Positions 22,796 through 31,950 of a DNA stretch of 64,000 nt are shown one piece after another. How positions within the stretch are numbered: position 1 is the stretch's first letter; every line of letters begins with the position of its first letter. Both the position numbers and the translations under genes were made by a program. Below the pieces are notes generated by a model. It was not told the origin of the DNA. It made no database searches and saw only the letters and a program-made list of their open reading frames with translations. The DNA comes from Stictocephala bisonia. Taxonomy: Eukaryota > Arthropoda > Insecta > Hemiptera > Membracidae. The DNA lies in the NCBI GenBank assembly GCA_035578905.1, contig JAQJVL010000284.1:620001-684000 (forward strand), in the 5' to 3' direction.

Positions 22796-24130
22796 ATGGC
22801 CTATCTGCAGAATGTTGCCCTCCTGGTGAAGGAGGAGTTGATATTTGAGTTGAGGTCGCGTGGTGTGACTCCGGAGGGTGATGTTCTGAATCTCCGGAGG
22901 TTGCTGCGGGAGCAGTTGTCCGCGGGTACGGCGGTGGATTGGTCTGATCTACTGGAGGTTGGTGATGAGTTGTCTGTTTGTAAGCGCAAGGTGGAAGATT
23001 GGGAAGGGGTTTTGGAAGATCTGCAGTTTGAACCTCCAGTAGGTCGTGACCGGGCCTGCCGCCTTGCACGTTTGGGGCATCTGCTTGCCCGTTTAAGGCT
23101 GATCAACCGGGCACCGGGGTTGGAACCGTCGGATAGGGCGTGGATCTTGGAGAGTGTGGCTAGGCTGGATGAGATTTTTCAGGCACTCTCCGGGTCTACG
23201 ACTCCTACGGGTCTGGGTCAGCGGCCTAATTTCGCGCTGTCGCCTAATGTGTCGAGGTCGCAGGCTGAGACAACGGCTCTCACTGTGCCTGAGGTTCCTT
23301 CTGAGCCTGCAGGCGTTTCTGTTGAGGTTGCTTGTGGTTCGGCTCCAGCTGCCGTTCCTTCTGCTTCTTTGTCTTCACCTGCTCTTCTGCAGCTGAGCTA
23401 CCACAAGCTACCTAACCCTCTCACGCCTATGATCCAGAATCTCCCTGTGATCGATGGGATGGATCCTGAGGAGCTTCTTAAGTTTCTGGTGGCCTTTCTC
23501 AGACTTAGTGAGATGCCCGGCATGCAGGCTGGGGACTTGCTTCGTCTGATTTTCCCGTATTGCAGAGGTCCCGTTGGGGAGTTGCTGAGTTCTGTCTTGG
23601 CCAGTGATGCCTCGGTGGACTTGTTCCATCAAGAGTTGCTGTCATCGTTTCTTCCCATTCGACTCAGGGAGAGGATGGTCATGGACAGATTTTATCGGTC
23701 GCAGGGTAGGGGCGAGTCTCTGGCAGCCTATGTCTCTTCAGTCAAGGAAGCTCGGCAAGCGTTGCGCCTCACACTCTCTGAAGCTGACACCGTTCGTGTC
23801 ATCCTGGATGGCATTTCTCCCGAAGAACGGTGCAGATTGGTTTTTGCTGGTGTTCCTTCGACTTTTCGGGAGCTGCATCAGCTGTGCATTGTTTCGCGCA
23901 GCGTGCAGTTCTCAGACCAGCAAGGGAGGGATCATGAGAGTCATCGTGCTCTCCCCACCCGTCGACCGGCTATGTCTTTAGGTGTGAGTCAGCCAGTGGA
24001 GGGTCGTGGTTCTCGGCCTCCTGTTGTGTGCTTTGCTTGTGGCCAGCCTGGTCACATTCGTCGTGACTGTCCACGTGCTGGAGGTCGTGGGGCGGGAAAC
24101 GCTCAGCGCGGGGGGTTGCCTCCACAGTAG
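22796..24130 (+). CDS. gag: Gag polyprotein of the Ty3/gypsy element
   Basis: Capsid and nucleocapsid precursor, 444 residues, intact. I chose the ATG at 22796 (GAGATGG) because upstream in-frame codons include no other ATG. The N-terminus (about residues 10-42, KEELIFELRSRGV then DVLNLRRLLREQL) resembles the SAP-like motif seen at the start of some Gag proteins. Residues about 215-380 have the Ty3-type capsid pattern (MDRFYRSQGRGESLAAYVSS, later DGISPEERCRLVF). The C-terminus has one CCHC zinc knuckle, CFACGQPGHIRRDC, at residues 412-425, for RNA binding. The TAG stop at 24128-24130 lies in the loop of a predicted hairpin that follows a slippery heptamer, so Pol is probably made by -1 frameshifting. 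Codon use is GC-richer than the flanks. Confidence 0.95.
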   Translation: MAYLQNVALLVKEELIFELRSRGVTPEGDVLNLRRLLREQLSAGTAVDWSDLLEVGDELSVCKRKVEDWEGVLEDLQFEPPVGRDRACRLARLGHLLARLRLINRAPGLEPSDRAWILESVARLDEIFQALSGSTTPTGLGQRPNFALSPNVSRSQAETTALTVPEVPSEPAGVSVEVACGSAPAAVPSASLSSPALLQLSYHKLPNPLTPMIQNLPVIDGMDPEELLKFLVAFLRLSEMPGMQAGDLLRLIFPYCRGPVGELLSSVLASDASVDLFHQELLSSFLPIRLRERMVMDRFYRSQGRGESLAAYVSSVKEARQALRLTLSEADTVRVILDGISPEERCRLVFAGVPSTFRELHQLCIVSRSVQFSDQQGRDHESHRALPTRRPAMSLGVSQPVEGRGSRPPVVCFACGQPGHIRRDCPRAGGRGAGNAQRGGLPPQ

Positions 24131-24139
24131 CTCCCCGTG
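24094..24139 (+). promoter_or_regulatory. Predicted -1 ribosomal frameshift signal (gag to pol)
   Basis: The heptamer GGGAAAC at 24094-24100 is in the right register, G GGA AAC in the gag frame. A 6-base spacer follows. Then 24107-24115 (CGCGGGGGG) can pair with 24131-24139 (CTCCCCGTG): 9 pairs, two of them G-U, with a 15-base loop that contains the gag stop. The -1 frame is open from the heptamer straight into the protease. The layout matches the known X-XXY-YYZ plus spacer plus structure rule. Function is inferred. Confidence 0.8.
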
Positions 24140-25038
24140 TTGTTGCGAGTGACCGTGGCCATTTGCCTTTGACACGTGCCCATAGCAGGAGTGTCGGGGA
24201 TTTTTCGGGCCTTGCTGGTATGGCTTCCCTTGGACTTAGTGCGGTCACCTCGGTGTGTCCTGGCGTTTTTGTATCTTTTGGTGGTACGGTGTGTCGAGCC
24301 CTTCTTGATTCTGGTTCGGCATGCAGTATTATCAGCCTTTCTCTTTTTGAGTCCCTTGACGCCTTAGGACTTGTCAGGCACACCGAGTCTTCTTCTATTA
24401 CATGCTGGACGGCCTCCCAAACTCCTCTACCTATAATTCTAAAGGCGTTTTTCCATTTTAAGATTGAAGGATTTTCCTGGAGGTGGGGTTTTCTTGTTGC
24501 CAAGGACCTGGCGGTTTCTTGTATCCTAGGGGCAGACTTTATCTCTAAAAGTGGTATGGTGCTTGACCTCCAGAAGCGCCAGATGTTTTTCAAGTTCAAT
24601 CGGCGAGTTTTGGTGCCTCTAGTAGGTGATTCTGACTGCCCTCCTGCAGTCAGAGAGGTGGGTTGTGAGCCCGAACAACCCAAGGTGGATCCAGTTGGTC
24701 ATCTCCCCCCTGAGCAGGCGGAGGCCATTAGGAGGCTGTGTTTGCGGTTTCCTGATGTGCTTACGCCGGAGCTTGGGGTCACTTCTCTTCTGGAGTATGA
24801 GATCCACCTCACCGATTCTCAGCCAGTTAGAAGTCATCCGTACAAACTTGCTCCCCCAAAGATGGAGGTTATGAGGGCTATGATTGAAGATCTTCTGAGC
24901 AAGGGTGTGATTGAACCGTCTCGTTCCGCTTATGCCAGTCCAGCTTTTCTTGTGCCCAAGCCTAATGGTAAGTCTAGGCTTGTGATGGATTATCGGAGGC
25001 TCAACGCTAAGGTCGCTATTGATGCTACCTCTACCTGA
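24100..25038 (+). CDS. pol: Pol part 1: protease and N-terminal reverse transcriptase
   Basis: Open in the -1 frame relative to gag, with no ATG of its own, as expected for a frameshift product. The aspartic protease has its catalytic motif in ALLDSGSACSIIS (Asp codon at about 24307) and the family's second block ILGADFI. RT begins with a linker, then the conserved EDLLSKGVIEPSRSAYASP and FLVPKPNGKSRLVMDYRRLN blocks (fingers subdomain). Just after that the frame breaks: it runs into a TGA at 25036-25038, while the rest of RT continues in the next frame from 25019. This looks like a single-base loss near 25028 that inactivates this copy. It is followed without a gap by pol part 2. Confidence 0.93.
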   Translation, partial: RSARGVASTVAPRVVASDRGHLPLTRAHSRSVGDFSGLAGMASLGLSAVTSVCPGVFVSFGGTVCRALLDSGSACSIISLSLFESLDALGLVRHTESSSITCWTASQTPLPIILKAFFHFKIEGFSWRWGFLVAKDLAVSCILGADFISKSGMVLDLQKRQMFFKFNRRVLVPLVGDSDCPPAVREVGCEPEQPKVDPVGHLPPEQAEAIRRLCLRFPDVLTPELGVTSLLEYEIHLTDSQPVRSHPYKLAPPKMEVMRAMIEDLLSKGVIEPSRSAYASPAFLVPKPNGKSRLVMDYRRLNAKVAIDATST

Positions 25039-27013
25039 TTTGCATTCTGCGTTTGATTGGTTCGGTAAGGCTAAGTTTTTCAGTGTGTTTGATTTGAACC
25101 AGGACTACCATCAGATTCCATTGAAGAAGGAATCACGGCCTATGACTAGCTTCTGTGTTCCCTGGAATCTTTACCAGTTCACTAGGGTTCCTATGGGTCT
25201 TGCTGTGGGTGCCCAGACTCTTACTCGTCTGCTTGATTCCATCTTCTATGATGTGAAATTCAAGTTTGTTTTCAATTACCTGGACGATCTTCTTGTCTAC
25301 AGTGAGACTTTCGGGGAACACATGCAACATCTGGAGGAAGTTCTTAGTCGCCTCAAATCAGCTGGCCTTACCGTCAATCCAGAGAAAGCCACTTTTGCTC
25401 GTCCTGAGATTTCTTTTCTGGGTCATCTTATCTCTTCTCGAGGCGTCTGCATAGATCCTGCGAGGACCCAGGGCATTCGGGATTTTCCTCCTCCCAGAGA
25501 TACCAAGGGGATTGCCCGTTTTGTGGGGATGGTGAATTTTTACCGTCGCTTCATCCCTAACGTGGCCGAGCTTGCTGCCCCGTTGAACGAGCTGCGAAAG
25601 AAAGGTGTCCCTTTTGTGTGGGGCCAAGCTCAGCAGACTGCCTTTGATGCTCTCAAGGAGGCTATCATGCAACCTCCTGTCCTGCGTATGCCTGATTTCA
25701 GCAGAGAATTTATTCTTCAGACTGATGCCTCCTCCTCCGCCATTGCTGCTGTTCTTTCTCAGGAGTTTGATGGGGTCAGGCAGCCCATCGCTTTTGCTTC
25801 GAGGACGTTGTCTCACCAGGAACAGAAAGCTTCTTCCATCTATGAGTTAGAGTGTCTGGCTGTTGTCTTTGGTAAGGACAAGTTTCGGCGTTTCTTGGAA
25901 CACGCTGAGTTCTTGCTGGAGACTGACAATCAGGCACTATCTTGGCTTCTTGCCCATCCCCGACAGCTTGGGAAAATTGGTCGCTGGGTGGTCAAAATTT
26001 CTGCCTTTAAGTTCCGAGTTCAACATCTTAGGGGTACTCAGAATGTCATCGCGGATGCTCTTTCCCGCATGTATCACGAACCCAGTGATCCACCGACTGA
26101 GGCTGTTGCTCAGTGTGGTGCTGTGCTTCTGGATTTTCCTCTGGCTTTTGAAGACCTACTGTCCCATCAGCAGAAAGATCCCGAGCTGTCAGTCATCTTA
26201 GGTGAGCTTCAAGAGGGAGGTGCCCACCCTCCCTATTTTCTGTCCAAAGGGGTACTCTGTTGCCGTCCTCGACAGAGGGGTGAACCCCGTGTAGTGCTGC
26301 CTAGTCATCTAGTACCGATGGTCTTTCAATATTATCACTCTTCTCTTGTGGGCGGTCATCTTGGCATTCATAAGACCATCGCTAAGATTCGTAGGTACTT
26401 CATCTGGAAGGGCATGGACCGGGATGTTGCGGGCAGAGTGCGGGCTTGTCACCTGTGCTCTCTCAGCAAGCCTAGTCAGAATGCAAGGTTAGGGTTGTTA
26501 TCTTCTGAGGTGGCCGAGCGTCCTTTTGAGAAGGTGTTCATCGACTACGTGGGTCCTTTTCCCCGTAGCAAGTCAGGGAGCTCCTACCTACTTGTTTGTG
26601 TGGATGCTTTCTCGAAGTTCGTTTGGCTTTTCCCACTTCGGAGTGCTACGGCTAAGCTCACCATCCGTGCTCTCCAGTCCCAACTCTTCCAGCACTTTGG
26701 TGTGCCTTCCACTCTTGTGTCCGACAACGGTAGCCAGTTTACCTCACACGAGTTTCGTAGGTTCTGTTTTGGCAATGGTATCAGGCATGTGACTACCTCT
26801 CCTTATTACCCACAGCCTTCTCATGCAGAGCGGTTCAACCGCAATCTTCGGTCTGCCCTTATTACCTTCCATGCTGAGAAGCAGAACACCTGGGATGAGA
26901 GTCTCTCTTGGCTCCAGCTTGCTTTCAATTCTTCCAAGCATGAGAGTCACAATGCCACTCCCTTCGAGATTCTACATGGCTACCCTCCTAACAACCCTTT
27001 GGCCAACTTGTAG
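25019..27013 (+). CDS. pol: Pol part 2: reverse transcriptase, RNase H, integrase
   Basis: A 664-codon frame with no ATG start, continuing pol after the frame break. Residues 21-35 hold RT motif A (catalytic Asp25) and residues 87-90 are YLDD, the RT active site. RNase H follows (about 230-350) with Asp236, the YELE block at 275-278, Asp303 (ETDNQ) and Asp346 (VIADALSR). Integrase has the zinc-binding His440, His447, Cys477 and Cys480 (HHCC), then the catalytic Asp509, Asp569 and Glu604 with 34 residues between the last two. All key residues are present, so damage is limited to frame breaks. The frame ends at a TAG (27011-27013) before the integrase C-terminal domain. Homologous sequence continues beyond, so the stop is likely premature. 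Confidence 0.95.
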   Translation: MMLPLPDLHSAFDWFGKAKFFSVFDLNQDYHQIPLKKESRPMTSFCVPWNLYQFTRVPMGLAVGAQTLTRLLDSIFYDVKFKFVFNYLDDLLVYSETFGEHMQHLEEVLSRLKSAGLTVNPEKATFARPEISFLGHLISSRGVCIDPARTQGIRDFPPPRDTKGIARFVGMVNFYRRFIPNVAELAAPLNELRKKGVPFVWGQAQQTAFDALKEAIMQPPVLRMPDFSREFILQTDASSSAIAAVLSQEFDGVRQPIAFASRTLSHQEQKASSIYELECLAVVFGKDKFRRFLEHAEFLLETDNQALSWLLAHPRQLGKIGRWVVKISAFKFRVQHLRGTQNVIADALSRMYHEPSDPPTEAVAQCGAVLLDFPLAFEDLLSHQQKDPELSVILGELQEGGAHPPYFLSKGVLCCRPRQRGEPRVVLPSHLVPMVFQYYHSSLVGGHLGIHKTIAKIRRYFIWKGMDRDVAGRVRACHLCSLSKPSQNARLGLLSSEVAERPFEKVFIDYVGPFPRSKSGSSYLLVCVDAFSKFVWLFPLRSATAKLTIRALQSQLFQHFGVPSTLVSDNGSQFTSHEFRRFCFGNGIRHVTTSPYYPQPSHAERFNRNLRSALITFHAEKQNTWDESLSWLQLAFNSSKHESHNATPFEILHGYPPNNPLANL

Positions 27014-27405
27014 AGGCTAGAGGATCTTCTACCTACGCCAGGTGCCACTGACGTAGTGTCCACGTGGCGGGCTGCTCGGCGCAACCTGCTACGTGCTAGA
27101 GAGAGAGAGTAAGGAGGAGGTATGATAAGGGTCGTACTCCTAACCCTTTTCAGGTTGGAGATCTGGTTCTTTGTCAGGCTCACCCGGTCAGTTCGGCCGC
27201 GGAACGAAGAGCTGCAAAGTTGTGCTATCGGTGGTCTGGTCCCCACCGCATCGACAGGTTTTTGTCACCGGTGACTGCTCTGCTGGTTGATCCCCAGTCA
27301 GGCAGGGTGTTCAGGAAAGCCCATGTGTCCCAGCTTAAGGCTTTCCGGGGAACGGTTGGTCCAGGAGTTGGTGTTCCTGGGGGTTTCTTGGGGCAAAGAG
27401 ATTGA
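27014..27405 (+). pseudogene. pol: Broken integrase C-terminal domain
   Basis: In the frame of pol part 2 the sequence after the TAG still codes for LEDLLPTPGATDVVSTW and more, up to a (GA)n run at about 27098-27111. There it has two extra bases compared with the inverted copy (30320-30355) and hits a TAA. In the other frame it continues through FQVGDLVLCQAHPV to a GPY/F-like module, CYRWSGPHRIDRFLSPVTAL, and stops at 27403-27405. No chromodomain is seen. Confidence 0.88.
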
Positions 27406-27634
27406 TCACCTCTGCGCCCTAGGTGGCTGTTCTGAGAGAGTCTTTTTCTCTCTTTTCTTGTCGGGCCCGACAGTCAGGGTAGTTTGCTCCCTGTTCGAGG
27501 GGTTTCCCCTCTTAGTTTCTCTTGGGCGTCCTTGGAACACCACTCTTCGGAGGTCTTCTTCGTCTTCTGTTTGGTTCCCTGAGGTACCGAGTTTTCTCCC
27601 CTGCCTGGGTGTGTTGAGTTTTGCAGAGGGAGGT
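27406..27634 (+). promoter_or_regulatory. 3' non-coding segment and polypurine tract
   Basis: About 215 non-coding bases end in the purine-rich GCAGAGGGAGG just before the LTR start at 27635. Position and composition fit the plus-strand primer (PPT) of an LTR retroelement. The inverted copy has the same sequence at 29815-29828. Confidence 0.8.
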
Positions 27635-29596
27635 TGTACCGGGTCTTTTGACCGGTACATTTCGTTTTTTTCGTCGTTGTCTGCCAGGCTGCCTGAGATC
27701 GCTCATGCCCTGCGATTCGCGTAACTTGGTGGCCGTTGGCCCGGTTTCGTTCGTTCCTGGGTCCAGCTTCGGTCAGGTTGGCCTGTCTTCAGTTGTCTTG
27801 TGCTGCCTGCAGAATTTCGTTATGCGAGGCTAAAGGCACCTAAAACGTAAGTGTTCATTTTGTAAGTTTTAATATCTAATCACCCTTTTGGTGAGAATAT
27901 TTTGTTACAATAATATTAATCGTTCTTGCTTGTGTTTTCAGAGTTTTGTTAAATTTCGTGTTCTTTGTCTAGATGTTTCTCAGACTAGGTTAAAGCCATG
28001 TGCTCAATGTTACAGTTTTACCAGTAATTGCTTTATTATATCTTGTTTTATTTTCAATTGTAATTCTGTATAATGTTTATTGAGCCTTTTTTCAGTTGGA
28101 GACCGATTTACCATTTTTTGTTCTTTGCCAATAACCTAGCCTATCTGTGTAATTTGATTTTCATGTTATAACATATTGCTCCTGTTCTATAGCCTAGTTT
28201 TCAGTATGTCATTTTTAGTTCCATATACGTCTTTTATAATTTGTTGATTTGTAATTTGTTTTAAATATGAGTTTCCTACATAATTATTCATAGCCTAAAG
28301 TTAATTTTTCACTGTCTTGTTTGCTCCACTCATGTTCTTGTTTGTCTCTTCATGTTAAGTTTTGTTAAATCAGGCACCCTTATATTTAAGTGTTATGTGT
28401 AATATTTTTGTTGTTGTGGCTGGACTGTTGTTAATGTGCTGTGGTTGCCTTGCAGTCCAGGGTCCTTGAGTAAGACGTTTCACCCTCAGCCGGCCGTCCG
28501 GGGATTGCCGACCATTCTGCACTGCTAGCCTGGCCTGAGGACCATGTTGGAGCCTGGAGGCGCCCGCTACCCGCTCTACATCTTTGTGGTATAAGTCTCC
28601 TGTCCTCAGGTCAGTGTATTCCATGTTGTTTTCCCGGCGGCTGAGCTGGGGGTTTTGCTGTTTAAATATTTATATAAAAAAAAAGGAAATATAAAAGTAG
28701 AAAAAAGTTTGTGGAACTGTTTAATTTGTGCCTAGGCCTAAAACTGGGACAAAGTGATTGATGAAACAGCCATGGGGACTTATATTTTTTTTTATTTAAA
28801 AAAAGGAAAAGCTTTAAAATACACAAAGATTTTTTTTGATGTTAATATTTATTTATATTTATTGTTATTTAGTTTAAGTAGTTTATTTTGTTGTTAGATA
28901 TTTTAGAGTTTATATTTGTTAGGTCCCTATGGTTAAGTTATGTTATTATTTATTGTTATGTTTAGGCCTAGTGATCGTTATTTATTTTTTGTTAAGTTTA
29001 TTTAGGGGGGGTGTTTGGAAGTGAATTTTTACTCGAACGGGACCGTTTTATATTTTTCTTTAAATTGTTTAATTTTTTAAACTCACCAAAAGGGGATTAT
29101 TGTGTTTTTGCTTAACTTCTAATTCGGAGCTGCCCAGGGATTCCGGCTTACTCCCTGGCCCGGTGGAATCAAGGGATGTGGGCTGAATTGCCGGTGTTAT
29201 TTTGGGGTTATCTAAATTGTTTCTAGATGTTCACTTTTAATTTATTAAAATTTTCTTACGTTTTGGGTGTCTCTGGCTAGGCTGCAGATAGGCCGTACAG
29301 TTTGTTAATTGTTAAATTTGGTATTTGTAGAGTTTGTTGTTCTTGTAGCTTTTGTGGGTGGTTTGTTATTTATTTAAGTGCAAATTTATATTGTGGCCTT
29401 CTGCCTATTTTATATTGTGGCCTTCTGCCGTTTTTGATTAATTAATTTTTGCTTCTTGGTAATAAAACTAGTTTTGCTCAGCTGCCGAGTTTTATTTTGA
29501 CCCTCCAACTGCCACCCGTGATCCCATCGCTCGACTTGTTTTGAGCCATCCCCCCGGTTGGCACACTTACCAGCTTTGGTGGGGGGATGGGTCTCA
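27635..29596 (+). repeat. Full-length 3' LTR (~1.96 kb)
   Basis: It begins TGTACC at the polypurine tract and ends GGGTCTCA. The end is placed by the inverted copy, where TCTCA is followed by two bases and then the PBS. An AATAAA signal lies at about 29461-29466. In the middle (28855-29110) it is AT-rich with a G7 run. The 1.96-kb length is large for this group. Only ATTG of the internal region follows before the junction with the inverted copy. Confidence 0.88.
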
Positions 29597-29600
29597 ATTG

Positions 29601-29814
29601 CTTACGTTTTAGTGTGTCTAGCCGATCATAACGAAATTCTGCAGGCAGCACAAGACAACTGGACAGGCCAACCTGACCGAAGCTGGACCCAGGAACGAAC
29701 GAAACCGGGCCAACGGCCACCAAATTACGCGAATCGCAGGGCATGAGCGATCTCAGGCAGCCTGGCAGACAACGACGAAAAAAATGAAATGTACCGGTCA
29801 AAAGACCCGGTACA
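29601..29814 (-). repeat. Truncated LTR start of the inverted copy
   Basis: Reverse-strand copy of the first ~200 bp of the LTR (TGTACC begins at 29814 and reads leftward). It is truncated at 29601, with a divergent last ~25 bases (GATCGGCTAGACACACT against GCGAGGCTAAAGGCACC in the + strand LTRs). It abuts the end of the full LTR at 29596. Confidence 0.88.
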
Positions 29815-30043
29815 ACCTCCCTCTGCAAAACTCAACACACCCAGGCAGGGGAGAAAACTCGGTACCTCAGGGAACCAAACAGAAGACGTAGAAGACCTCC
29901 GAAGAGTGGTGTTCCAAGGACGCCCAAGAGAAACTAAGAGGGGAAACCCCTCGAACAGGGAGCAAACTACCCTGACTGTCGGGCCCGACAAGAAAAGAGA
30001 GAAAAAGACTCTCTCAGAAAAGCCACCTAGGGCGCAGAGGTGA

Positions 30044-30430
30044 TCAATCTCTTTGCCCCAAGAAACCCCCAGGAACACCAACTCCTGGACCAACCGTTCC
30101 CCGGAAAGCCTTAAGCTGGGACACATGGGCTTTCCTGAACACCCTGCCTGACTGGGGATCAACCAGCAGAGCGGTCACCGGTGACAAAAACCTGTCGATG
30201 TGGTGGGGACCCGACCACCGATAGCACAACTTTGCAGCTCTTCGTTCCGCGGCCGAACTGACCGGGTGAGCCTGACAAAGAACCAGATCTCCAACCTGAA
30301 AAGGGTTAGGAGTACGACCCTTATCATACCTCCTCCTTACTCTCTCTCTAGCACGTAGCAGGTTGCGCCGAGCAGCCTGCCACGTGGACACTACGTCAGT
30401 GGCACCTGGCGTAGGTAGAAGATCCCCCAC
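30044..30430 (-). pseudogene. pol: Integrase C-terminal fragment of the inverted copy
   Basis: Reverse-strand coding for the end of pol, uninterrupted here: DLLPTPGATDVVSTW, RRRYDKGRTPNPFQVGDLVL and a GPY/F-like CYRWSGPHHIDRF module, ending at 30044. Its (GA)n run is two bases shorter than in the + copy, so the frame is kept. A 168-codon ORF (30044-30550) extends upstream through the 5' leader, PBS and LTR end. That N-terminal part is a chance fusion created by an internal deletion of gag, protease, RT and most of integrase. Confidence 0.88.
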
Positions 30431-30480
30431 CTCCTTTGTTGGATTTATTATTTGTTGGATTTTTTTATCCAACAAACCAC

Positions 30481-30492
30481 GCTCTGCTACCA
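30481..30492 (-). promoter_or_regulatory. Primer-binding site, initiator tRNA-Met type
   Basis: On the reverse strand, two bases after the LTR end (TCTCA), lies TGGTAGCAGAGC. This is complementary to the 3' end of animal initiator tRNA-Met as I know it (acceptor strand CUCUGCU, then ACCA). It is the only PBS found in the complex and belongs to the deleted inverted copy. Confidence 0.82.
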
Positions 30493-30494
30493 AT

Positions 30495-31530
30495 TGAGAC
30501 CCATCCCCCCACCAAAGCTGGTAAGCGTGCCAACCGGGGGGATGGCTCAAAACAAGTCGAGCGATGGGATCACGGGTGGCAGTTGGAGGGTCAAAATAAA
30601 ACTCGGCAGCTGAGCAAAACTAGTTTTATTACCAAGAAGCAAAAATTAATTAATCAAAAACGGCAGAAGGCCACAATATAAAATAGGCAGAAGGCCACAA
30701 TATAAATTTGCACTTAAATAAATAACAAACCACCCACAAAAGCTACAAGAACAACAAACTCTACAAATACCAAATTTAACAATTAACAAACTGTACGGCC
30801 TATCTGCAGCCTAGCCAGAGACACCCAAAACGTAAGAAAATTTTAATAAATTAAAAGTGAACATCTAGAAACAATTTAGATAACCCCAAAATAACACCGG
30901 CAATTCAGCCCACATCCCTTGATTCCACCGGGCCAGGGAGTAAGCCGGAATCCCTGGGCAGCTCCGAATTAGAAGTTAAGCAAAAGCACAATAATCCCCT
31001 TTTGGTGAGTTTAAAAAATTAAACAATTTAAAGAAAAATATAAAACGGTCCCGTTCGAGGAAAAATTCACTTCCAAACCCCCCCCCCCTAAATAAACTTA
31101 ACAAAAAATAAATAACGATCACTAGGCCTAAACATAACAATAAATAATAACATAACTTAACCATAGGGACCTAACAAATATAAACTCTAAAATATCTAAC
31201 AACAAAATAAACTACTTAACCTAAATAACAATAAATATAAATAAATATTAACATCAAAAAAAAATCTTTGTGTATTTTAAAGCTTTTCCTTTTTTTTAAA
31301 TAAAAAAAAATATAAGTCCCCATGGCTGTTTCATCAATCACTTTGTCCCAGTTTTAGGCCTAGGCACAAATTAAACAGTTCCACAAACTTTTTTTCTACT
31401 TTTATATTTCCTTTTTTTTTTTATATAAATATTTAAACAGCAAAACCCCCAGCTCAGCCGCCGGGAAAACAACATGGAATACACTGACCTGAGGACAGGA
31501 GACTTATACCACAAAGATGTAGAGCGGGTA
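30495..31530 (-). repeat. LTR 3' half of the inverted copy
   Basis: Reverse complement of the last ~1.04 kb of the full LTR. It is near-identical to 28560-29596 (a few differences, for example ACTCGAACGGG versus CCTCGAACGGG). It ends at GTAGAGCGGGTAGCGGGCG, at the position used as the centre of the 22084-22563 palindrome, and joins the 23-bp minisatellite directly. Confidence 0.92.
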
Positions 31531-31950
31531 GCGGGCGCAACATACAGAGCTACATAAATGCCAACATACAGGGCTATATAGAGACAATACAAGGCTACAT
31601 AGAGGTCACATACAGAGCTACATAAATGCCAACATACAGGGCTATATAGAGACAATACAAGGCTACATAGAGCCCACATACAAGGCTACATAGAGGTCAC
31701 ATACAGAGCTACATAAATGCCAACATACAGGGCTATATAGAGACAATACAAGGCTACATAGAGGTCACATACAGGGCTATATAAAGACCAACATACAGGG
31801 GGCTACACAGACACGAACATACAGGGCTACGTAGAGGACACATACAGGGACACATATATGCTTATATTCAGGCTCATAGAGGGCCACATAGAGACCACAG
31901 TAGACCACTTAAAGCCTATTATTCAGGCCCACCTACAGGACTACACAGGA
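31531..31950. repeat. 23-bp minisatellite, right part
   Basis: Continuation of the array broken at 20850, with units such as ACATACAGGGCTACATAGAG. A longer period of about 115 bp is visible in the first 220 bp (ACATACAGAGCTACATAAAT recurs). It decays into AT-rich DNA near 31950. Confidence 0.9.

Larger units (their letters stand above)
20851..31530. mobile_element. Ty3/gypsy LTR retrotransposon complex with an inverted partial copy
   Basis: Inserted in the 23-bp minisatellite. Order: truncated 5' LTR (20851-22053), palindromic rearrangement (22084-22563), leader, gag (22796-24130), pol in the -1 frame (24100-27405, broken), polypurine tract (27621-27634) and a full LTR (27635-29596). After that comes a deleted copy on the other strand: LTR start (29601-29814), pol end (29815-30430), PBS (30481-30492) and LTR end (30495-31530). 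LTRs begin TGTACC and end TCTCA. The pol order RT-RNase H-integrase and the protein motifs place it in Ty3/gypsy (Metaviridae). No envelope ORF is seen. A clear target-site duplication could not be found, as expected if the right end is truncated. Confidence 0.95.

Noticed and set aside
22647..23106. Reverse-strand frames opposite gag and pol
   Set aside because: Shadows of the GC-rich coding strand; the sense frames carry the real motifs.
30436..30550. N-terminal part of the 168-codon reverse ORF as a novel domain
   Set aside because: It is read through the LTR end, PBS and leader, joined to pol by an internal deletion.
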